From: CAZWXH01 sp964637725
GTDB taxonomy: Bacteria > Bacillota_I > Bacilli_A > Erysipelotrichales > Coprobacillaceae
Direction of reading: 5' to 3'
DNA: 13,173 bases
Assembly: GCA_964637725.1 (NCBI GenBank)
Contig: CAZWXH010000048.1
Span: 1 to 13,173 of the forward strand
Shown one piece after another: positions 7,188-12,279 of the stretch; position 1 is the first letter of the stretch; each line of letters begins with the position of its first letter. A model generated the notes under the pieces. The model searched no databases and was not told the origin of the DNA. It was given only the letters and a program-made list of their open reading frames with translations. The translations under genes were made by a program, and so were the position numbers.

Positions 7188-8181
7188 GCTTTTTAAAAAG
7201 TTGAGTATTACACTCATTGTCGTTTTACTAGTATGTTTACAAACAGTCTCAGTATATGCAGCAGATGTTTTTCTTGGTGGTGACTCAGTTGGTATAGAAC
7301 TGGATTATAATGGTATCATGATTACAGGAACATATGATATTTCTATTGACAATGAATTGTATAATCCTTCCTCAGATGGTTTTTTATCAGGAGATCTTAT
7401 TGTTAAAGTTAATGGTCAAAATGTTGATTCAATATCACTTTTAATGGCAAGCGTTGAAAAAGAAATTGAGAAAAAAGAAACAATTACATTAACAATTAAA
7501 AGAAATAACAAAGAAATTCAAAAACAATTAAAGTTCCAAACTGAAGACGGTAAATTCAGCACAGGTCTTTATGTACAAGACGGTTTAACAGGAGTAGGGA
7601 CAATGACATATTATAACCCATCAACACATCATTTCGGAGCTCTAGGACATGTTATGAATGATGTATCACTATCAAGTGATGTTATAATCAAAAAAGGGAA
7701 AGTGTTTAATTCATATGTCAAAAGTATTAATCCCTCACAGAATGGTAAACCAGGTGAGAAAATTGCTGAGATTGGTTCAGTTGAGATCGGAACGATCTAT
7801 GATAATAACAACTATGGAATATATGGGCAGTATTTAGATTTAGATACAGATAATCATGAAATGATTTCAACTGCTTCTATAGACGAGGTAAAAGAAGGAG
7901 AAGCTTATTTCTTAACTGTATTAGATGGCCATACAATCACTAAATGTTCTATAAACATCACAAACCTAAAAAAACAAGAAAAGAAATCAATTAAAGGGAT
8001 AACTTTTGAAATAATCGATAAAAAAGTTCTTTCTTTAACAAATGGAGTTATACAAGGTATGAGTGGATCACCAATTATACAGAATGGAAAACTCATTGGT
8101 TGTGTAACACATGTCGATGTCAACAATGTACATCGTGGTTACGGATTATATATAGACTGGATGTTGGAAAACGACAAATAA
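7186..8181 (+). CDS. spoIVB: SpoIVB serine protease (peptidase S55, sporulation signalling)
   Basis: SpoIVB is made in the forespore, crosses into the intermembrane space and cleaves SpoIVFA, releasing SpoIVFB to activate pro-sigma-K in the mother cell. The 331-residue protein has a hydrophobic N-terminal segment (about 5-24) ending in VYA-AD, which could be a signal peptide or anchor; a PDZ domain (about 35-118, GFLSGDLIVKVNGQNV at 65-80); and the S55 protease domain, with FGALGHVMND (150-159, catalytic H155) and QGMSGSPIIQNGKLIG (290-305, catalytic S295); D278 in IIDKK is the likely third member. It is about 95 residues shorter than the Bacillus protein. I used TTG at 7186, eight bases after GGAGGTG; an ATG at 7181 is in another frame and gives only seven codons. 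An intrinsic terminator follows. Identity is secure; the exact start is not. Confidence 0.95.
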   Translation: MLFKKLSITLIVVLLVCLQTVSVYAADVFLGGDSVGIELDYNGIMITGTYDISIDNELYNPSSDGFLSGDLIVKVNGQNVDSISLLMASVEKEIEKKETITLTIKRNNKEIQKQLKFQTEDGKFSTGLYVQDGLTGVGTMTYYNPSTHHFGALGHVMNDVSLSSDVIIKKGKVFNSYVKSINPSQNGKPGEKIAEIGSVEIGTIYDNNNYGIYGQYLDLDTDNHEMISTASIDEVKEGEAYFLTVLDGHTITKCSINITNLKKQEKKSIKGITFEIIDKKVLSLTNGVIQGMSGSPIIQNGKLIGCVTHVDVNNVHRGYGLYIDWMLENDK

Positions 8182-8183
8182 GT

Positions 8184-8206
8184 AAGGAATCTCCGGATTC
8201 CTTTTT
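8184..8206 (+). terminator. Intrinsic terminator after spoIVB
   Basis: AAGGAATC (8184-8191) pairs perfectly with GATTCCTT (8196-8203) across a TCCG tetraloop, and the right arm runs into a T-rich tract (TTTTT then CTATTTTC). It begins two bases after the spoIVB stop, so it ends the nusB-to-spoIVB transcripts and separates spo0A. Confidence 0.88.
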
Positions 8207-8243
8207 CTATTTTCAACACATATAGACAATTGGTGAACCATTA

Positions 8244-8250
8244 TGTCGAA
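8244..8250 (+). promoter_or_regulatory. Spo0A binding site (0A box) upstream of spo0A
   Basis: TGTCGAA is an exact match to the core of the known 0A-box consensus (TTTGTCRAA; eight of nine for 8242-8250). It lies 138 bases before the spo0A start in the gap between spoIVB and spo0A, as expected for autoregulation. The rest of the gap (8207-8388) has no convincing open reading frame. Confidence 0.6.
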
Positions 8251-8330
8251 AAAATCGATTAAAGTAAGGGGTAAATCAAAATAATTATAGATTACACTAA
8301 CATGTCATAGCTTTGCTCTATTAATAGTTT

Positions 8331-8337
8331 TTTGACA
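8331..8337 (-). promoter_or_regulatory. Second Spo0A binding site (0A box), reverse orientation
   Basis: TTTGACA reads TGTCAAA on the minus strand, matching TGTCRAA fully (eight of nine over 8331-8339 for the extended consensus). It ends four bases before a perfect -10 hexamer. It also contains TTGACA, but that cannot serve as a -35 for the adjacent TATAAT because the spacer would be four bases. Confidence 0.5.
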
Positions 8338-8341
8338 CATA

Positions 8342-8347
8342 TATAAT
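8342..8347 (+). promoter_or_regulatory. Candidate -10 element of the spo0A promoter
   Basis: A perfect TATAAT lies 41 bases before the spo0A ATG, giving a start point near 8354 and a leader of about 35 bases. No -35 hexamer sits 16-18 bases upstream (sequences there match TTGACA at only two positions), so the promoter may depend on an activator or on another sigma factor. I looked for a sigma-H pattern and did not find a convincing one. Confidence 0.45.
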
Positions 8348-8388
8348 AACTTTGCTGATGAGAGGAAATCAAGAGGGAAAATTGATAA

Positions 8389-9213
8389 ATGAAAACATTT
8401 ATAGCAGTAGAACAACAAGAATTGTTGGAAAATATTAAATTAAATTTAAGTAAAACAAATCAATTTGAAGTTATTGGTAGTGCGAATAATGGAACTGATT
8501 GTTTAAACTTTTTAAATCAAAGAACATGTGATCTTCTAATTGTTGATTTAATGCTTTCAGAAATAGATGGACTAGGGATTTTAACGAGATTAAAAGAAAT
8601 GCATAAAAACAGCTATGACAAAGTAATTTGTATTACGCAATTTACAAATCCTATGATTTGTAATATGTTGGAAGAACTAGGGGTTGATTATTGCTTTAAG
8701 TATCCTTTTGATATTCAACATTTTGTTCAATCTATTTTATATATTTCAACTGTGGATACACAAAAACATGAACAGTACTTAGCCAGTGATGAATCAGAAA
8801 AGTACAAAAAAGTAAAGATTGAAAATGAAATTACAGAAATACTACATGAAGTTGGTATTCCAGCACATATTAAGGGATATATGTACTTAAGAACAGCAAT
8901 TTTAACAACATATTATAACATAGAGATTTTAGGACAAGTGACTAAAGTTTTATATCCAGATATTGCTAGAATGTATAATACGACTTCTTCAAGAGTGGAA
9001 AGAGCAATTCGTCATGCTATTGAAGTCGCTTGGAATCGTGGGAACACTGATGCAATTGATGATATATTCGGATATACTGTTTCAGCAGTTAAAGCAAAAC
9101 CAACAAACTCTGAATTCATTGCTATGATCGCTGATAAATTAAGATTGGCTCATAAAACTGATTCTGTAAAAAAAGAAAGTTTATATAATTATAAAGATTA
9201 TCTTTTAAAATAA
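8389..9213 (+). CDS. spo0A: Sporulation master response regulator Spo0A, with atypical receiver
   Basis: Spo0A is the phosphorelay-controlled transcription factor that commits cells to sporulation and binds 0A boxes. In 274 residues it has a receiver domain (about 1-120), a variable linker (about 121-143) and the Spo0A-specific DNA-binding domain (about 144-256). The latter is nearly unchanged from Bacillus: EVGIPAHIKGYMYLR (154-168), KVLYPDIA (186-193), SRVERAIRHAIEVAW (201-215, recognition helix) and AKPTNSEFIAMIADKLRL (236-253). The receiver keeps the phospho-acceptor D53 (IVDLM) and T83, but the acidic pair is VE (7-8) instead of DD, the conserved Lys before PFD is Tyr (Y105, with K104 one residue earlier), and MP after the acceptor is LS. 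About 18 extra residues follow the usual C terminus. The AGAGGG at 8372-8377 precedes the ATG by 11 bases. It is flanked by terminators, so it is probably transcribed alone. Confidence 0.96.
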   Translation: MKTFIAVEQQELLENIKLNLSKTNQFEVIGSANNGTDCLNFLNQRTCDLLIVDLMLSEIDGLGILTRLKEMHKNSYDKVICITQFTNPMICNMLEELGVDYCFKYPFDIQHFVQSILYISTVDTQKHEQYLASDESEKYKKVKIENEITEILHEVGIPAHIKGYMYLRTAILTTYYNIEILGQVTKVLYPDIARMYNTTSSRVERAIRHAIEVAWNRGNTDAIDDIFGYTVSAVKAKPTNSEFIAMIADKLRLAHKTDSVKKESLYNYKDYLLK

Positions 9214-9217
9214 TTTT

Positions 9218-9252
9218 AAAAATAGTATTTCAATAAAAGAAATACTATTTTT
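9218..9252. terminator. Strong hairpin terminator after spo0A
   Basis: A perfect 14-bp stem, AAAAATAGTATTTC (9218-9231) with GAAATACTATTTTT (9239-9252), encloses a seven-base loop AATAAAA. The right arm ends in five T residues and the left arm starts with five A residues, so it could work in either direction. It starts four bases after the spo0A stop. Confidence 0.88.
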
Positions 9253-9324
9253 CTTATCACAAATTAAGATGTATTGAATATACATAATAGTAAGATACTA
9301 ATTTGTTTGATAGGAGATGAAATA

Positions 9325-9414
9325 ATGCTTATTTTTTTATGTGGTCTCATGATTGGCGGGATATTAGGATTACTATTTATGGCTTTGCTTGCTGCCTCAC
9401 ATGATGATAAATAA
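9325..9414 (+). CDS. Small single-pass membrane protein (DUF3789-like)
   Basis: This 29-codon reading frame has an ATG preceded by GGAGATG (GGAG at 9313-9316, eight bases upstream) and ends in TAA. The product is almost entirely one hydrophobic helix starting MLIFLCGLMIGGILGLLF, with a glycine-spaced face (GxxxGGxxG) and a short polar tail ASHDDK. The pattern of a hydrophobic GLxxGGxxG helix followed by small residues and an acidic tail is what I recall of the DUF3789 family of tiny Firmicute proteins, whose function is unknown; I cannot confirm membership without a search. It stands alone between the spo0A terminator and dinB. A weak promoter-like pair (TTGAAT at 9274, ACTAAT at 9297) lies upstream. 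Its position next to spo0A hints at, but does not show, a link to sporulation. Confidence 0.7.
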   Translation: MLIFLCGLMIGGILGLLFMALLAASHDDK

Positions 9415-9450
9415 AGTTTTATAGGATATATGGTACTTGTGATTGTAATA

Positions 9451-9459
9451 TGTTAAAAT
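9451..9459 (+). promoter_or_regulatory. Candidate extended -10 promoter of dinB
   Basis: TGTTAAAAT fits TGn plus TAAAAT (five of six to TATAAT). No -35 at the proper distance is evident (TGGTAC at 9431). A start near 9466 would give a leader of about 18 bases holding GAGGTG at 9471-9476. I found no LexA-type operator (CGAAC-N4-GTTCG) here, so SOS control is not suggested by the sequence. Confidence 0.35.
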
Positions 9460-9483
9460 TATCCATGAAAGAGGTGATATTTC

Positions 9484-10704
9484 ATGCAAATTATTTTTCA
9501 TATAGATTTAAATGCTTTTTTTGCAAGTGCAGAAATATCTCAAAATCCTCAACTAAAAGGCAAAGCAATTGTTATATGTCGTGAATCGAGACGAAGTATT
9601 GTAACGACAGCATCGTATGAAGCTAGAAAATTTGGCATTCATTCCGCTATGCCGCTATTTAAAGCTAAGGAGTTGTGTCCTCACATTATTGTTGTAGAGC
9701 CACATTTAAAGTTATATAAAACTCTTTCGCAAGCTTTTTTTAAAGTTATATCAGAGTTCTCAAAACAACTAGAAGTTGCAAGTATTGATGAATGCTATGT
9801 TGATATGACAGAATATATTCAAACTAGTGGTGAATCACCAATTGAAGTGGCAAAAAAAATTCAAGATCAAGTTTATAAAACATTATCTTTACAATGTTCA
9901 ATCGGGGTAGCTCCAAATAAGTTTTTAGCTAAAATGGCAAGTGATATGAAAAAACCGATGGGCGTTACAGTTATCACTAACCGTAACTATAAATCTAAAT
10001 TATGGAACTTACCTATCAGTGATATGTATGGTGTTGGAAAGAAAACAGTACCTAAATTAAACGCAATAGGTATTAATACAATTGGTGATCTTGCTAAATA
10101 TGAAAATTACGGGAAGATTAAACCAATTTTTGGTAAGAATGCATTAATATATTATCAGCGTGCTAATGGAAAAGATTTTTTTAAAATTAATTACTCAAGA
10201 AATGAGTTAAAGTCTATTGGAAATTCTACTACTTTTGAAAATGATAGTAGGGATGAAGAGTTTATTAAATCTGTTTTTAGAGATTTATCTTTAGAAGTCT
10301 CACAACGATCACAAAAAAGAAATATGATATCTAACTCTATTTCAGTTACTTTAAAATACACAAGAGAAAAAAGTAAGACTCGGCAAATGATTATTGATAC
10401 TTACACAAATGAGTATGATACAATCTATGCAACTGCAATATTATTGTTTGAACAGGTCTATACAGGTGAAATGTTAAGACTTGTCGGTGTTAGTTTAAAT
10501 AATGTCATACATCAGGAAGATTTAAACGAGCAGATTTCATTGTTTAACTATCAAAATACAAAACAAAAAGATGATAAAGATAATAAAGTAGATGACATAA
10601 TTAAGAATCTAAATAAAACTATAAGTGGTCAGTTTAAAAAGGCTTCAGATTTATTAGATAATGATAATGATATTCAAAAAAAATATCTTGAAAACAATGA
10701 ATAA
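9484..10704 (+). CDS. dinB: Y-family DNA polymerase IV (translesion synthesis)
   Basis: DinB-type polymerases copy past damaged template bases and lack proofreading. The 406-residue protein has the palm motif IFHIDLNAFFASAE (4-17; metal ligand D8, steric-gate F13), the finger motif VTTASYEARKFGIHSAMP (40-57), the second catalytic block SIDECYVDMT (100-109; D102, E103), the thumb with CSIGVAPNKFLAKMASDMKKP (138-158), a helix-hairpin-helix near GVGKKT (183-188) and the little-finger domain to about 345. QISLF (350-354) is a good match to the beta-clamp binding motif QxxLF. The tail that follows is charged and ends in a SGQFKKASDLL block also seen in related polymerases. GAGGTG sits seven bases before the ATG. 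Asn at position 10 where E. coli has Asp also occurs in Bacillus Y-family enzymes, so it is not a defect. Confidence 0.95.
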   Translation: MQIIFHIDLNAFFASAEISQNPQLKGKAIVICRESRRSIVTTASYEARKFGIHSAMPLFKAKELCPHIIVVEPHLKLYKTLSQAFFKVISEFSKQLEVASIDECYVDMTEYIQTSGESPIEVAKKIQDQVYKTLSLQCSIGVAPNKFLAKMASDMKKPMGVTVITNRNYKSKLWNLPISDMYGVGKKTVPKLNAIGINTIGDLAKYENYGKIKPIFGKNALIYYQRANGKDFFKINYSRNELKSIGNSTTFENDSRDEEFIKSVFRDLSLEVSQRSQKRNMISNSISVTLKYTREKSKTRQMIIDTYTNEYDTIYATAILLFEQVYTGEMLRLVGVSLNNVIHQEDLNEQISLFNYQNTKQKDDKDNKVDDIIKNLNKTISGQFKKASDLLDNDNDIQKKYLENNE

Positions 10705-10745
10705 TAATGAAAAACATTCATATAAATGACTAGAGGGGTGATAAT

Positions 10746-11312
10746 ATGAGTGTTTTTTTTCGTCGTATATTAGAGAATAAAAGATATTTATTAATTATAA
10801 TTGGAACTGTTTTTATATGTGGAATTTGTTTTGGATTTTATGAATACAAACATGTTTCTAGTTCAATTCAAAGTCTATTGAGTCAATTATTCTATTTAAA
10901 TAAAGAAGGTTTTAATAATTATCAAAGTTTTGTAATCAGTAACGGAATATATATATTTCTATGTACATATCTTAGTACAAGTTATTTAGGTTATATTGGT
11001 TTAACCTTATTATTATTTTTAAAAGGGGTTCAAATATCTTTTTCATTGATGTGTGTATTTTCAAATATTCCATTTTCATTTATTATTCTATTATTATTGT
11101 TTATACAAATCATAATCGAAGTCGTCTTTTGCGTTTGTTTACATTACATGAGTACCTATATATCTATGTATAATATGCTTATTACTTTCTATATTGAAGA
11201 AAATTTCAATATAAAGAGTATATTGAACTATAAGTTAAATATACTGATTGTCTCTTTGATTATATTTTGTATTGCTTTAGCATTTCGAATGTATATTGTT
11301 CCAATGTTTTAA
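10746..11312 (+). CDS. spoIIM: Stage II sporulation protein M
   Basis: SpoIIM is a polytopic membrane protein that anchors the SpoIID-SpoIIM-SpoIIP peptidoglycan-hydrolysing complex, which drives engulfment of the forespore by the mother cell. The 188-residue product is very hydrophobic with about five membrane segments (near 14-31, 62-78, 82-104, 109-131 and 166-187), a basic N-terminal start (FFRRILENKR) and the KG turn FLKGVQISFS (91-100) that resembles the family. No catalytic residues are expected. The call rests on topology, length (Bacillus about 214) and position just upstream of xerD and deoB, as in Bacillus, where fur sits in between; fur is absent here. GAGGGGTG at 10733-10740 precedes the ATG by five bases. 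It lies 41 bases after dinB with no terminator seen, so dinB-spoIIM co-transcription is possible. Confidence 0.85.
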   Translation: MSVFFRRILENKRYLLIIIGTVFICGICFGFYEYKHVSSSIQSLLSQLFYLNKEGFNNYQSFVISNGIYIFLCTYLSTSYLGYIGLTLLLFLKGVQISFSLMCVFSNIPFSFIILLLLFIQIIIEVVFCVCLHYMSTYISMYNMLITFYIEENFNIKSILNYKLNILIVSLIIFCIALAFRMYIVPMF

Positions 11313-11343
11313 TATCAAATATGTGGAGTTCATTTGAGAATCT

Positions 11344-11352
11344 TGTTATAAT
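11344..11352 (+). promoter_or_regulatory. Candidate extended -10 promoter of xerD-deoB
   Basis: TGTTATAAT is a perfect extended -10 (TGn plus TATAAT) in the 58-base gap after spoIIM. The -35 position (TGGAGT at 11324, 17-bp spacer) is weak. The predicted start near 11359 falls within the ribosome binding site AAGGGTGAT (11357-11365), so the leader would be only about 12 bases; this oddity lowers my confidence. Confidence 0.45.
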
Positions 11353-11370
11353 GGAAAAGGGTGATATCTC

Positions 11371-12279
11371 TTGAAATGTAAAGATTCTCTTTTGGAATAC
11401 AAACAATATTTAATCGTTGAAAAAGGCTTAACACCTTTAACTATTGAAAATTATAATCGTGATATACAACACTTTTTTGATTATATTCATAACAATAGTC
11501 AATTAGATAATATTGAAGATATACATAAAGATCATGTCTATATCTATTTAAAAGAAATACATCAGACACTTAAGTCAAGTTCTGTTCATAGACATATGGT
11601 TTCACTAAGACAGTTTTATAAGTTTTTAACGAGAGAAGGTATTGTCACTCAAAATATCATGAGTTCTTTTGATATAGCGAAAAAAGATAAATATTTACCT
11701 GAGGTTTTATCCGTTGAAGAAGTGAATCAATTACTTGAATCTATAAAGATAATTGATCCTATATCTTCAAGAAATAGATGTATGGTTGAAGTTTTATATG
11801 CAACTGGATTAAGAGTAAGTGAAATGTGTAACTTAACGCTACAAAGCGTAAATATTAATAAAGGGTTTGTGAAGTGCGTAGGGAAGGGGTATAAGGAAAG
11901 AATTGTTCCTGTTAATCGTTATTGTTGCACATTATTAAAAGAATATATTGAAGAATATCGTCCACACTTAAATGAGAATATAACAAATCAATACTTATTT
12001 ATTAATAAGAATGGAGAAGTTATCAAAAGAGATAATTTCTACCATATTCTAGAAAAACTATTAAAGAATAGTGGTCTAAAGAAACATGTAACTCCACATA
12101 CTTTAAGACATACATTTGCGACTCATTTACTTGAAAATGATGCTGATTTACGTTCAATTCAAGAAATGTTAGGGCACAGTGATATTTCGACAACTACGAT
12201 TTATACGCATGTTTCAAAGAATAAGATGATCAAGGATTATATGGATTTACATCCAAGAGCAAAGAGAGGAAATAGATAA
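11371..12279 (+). CDS. xerD: Tyrosine recombinase XerD
   Basis: XerD-type recombinases, with XerC or alone, resolve chromosome dimers at dif near the terminus. The 302-residue protein has the N-terminal core-binding SAM-like domain (about 1-105, LTPLTIENYNRDIQHF) and the catalytic domain with the full residue set: R148 (ATGLRVSE), K172 (GKGYKER), H243 and R246 (TPHTLRHTFATHLL), H269 (MLGHSDISTT) and nucleophile Y278 (IYTHVS). Length is typical. It starts with TTG at 11371, supported by AAGGGTGAT nine bases or so upstream; no in-frame ATG gives a better fit. Position before deoB (drm) and after spoIIM matches Bacillus ripX/xerD, which is why I prefer XerD over XerC or a phage integrase. Its stop overlaps the deoB start. 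Confidence 0.93.
   Translation: MKCKDSLLEYKQYLIVEKGLTPLTIENYNRDIQHFFDYIHNNSQLDNIEDIHKDHVYIYLKEIHQTLKSSSVHRHMVSLRQFYKFLTREGIVTQNIMSSFDIAKKDKYLPEVLSVEEVNQLLESIKIIDPISSRNRCMVEVLYATGLRVSEMCNLTLQSVNINKGFVKCVGKGYKERIVPVNRYCCTLLKEYIEEYRPHLNENITNQYLFINKNGEVIKRDNFYHILEKLLKNSGLKKHVTPHTLRHTFATHLLENDADLRSIQEMLGHSDISTTTIYTHVSKNKMIKDYMDLHPRAKRGNR

Noticed and set aside
7905..8126. Minus-strand open frame inside spoIVB
   Set aside because: Opposite the catalytic serine region of SpoIVB; an antisense shadow.
8332..8347. TTGACA followed by TATAAT read as a standard promoter for spo0A
   Set aside because: The spacer is four bases instead of about 17, so the two hexamers cannot work together; the TTGACA is better explained as part of a reverse Spo0A box.
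10707..10733. Eight-codon ATG frame between dinB and spoIIM
   Set aside because: Too short, no ribosome binding site in front of it, and no conserved feature; likely chance.
11371..12279. Tyrosine recombinase considered as a phage or island integrase marking a mobile element
   Set aside because: Size, motifs and location between spoIIM and deoB match chromosomal XerD; no att-like repeats, tRNA or foreign genes are nearby.
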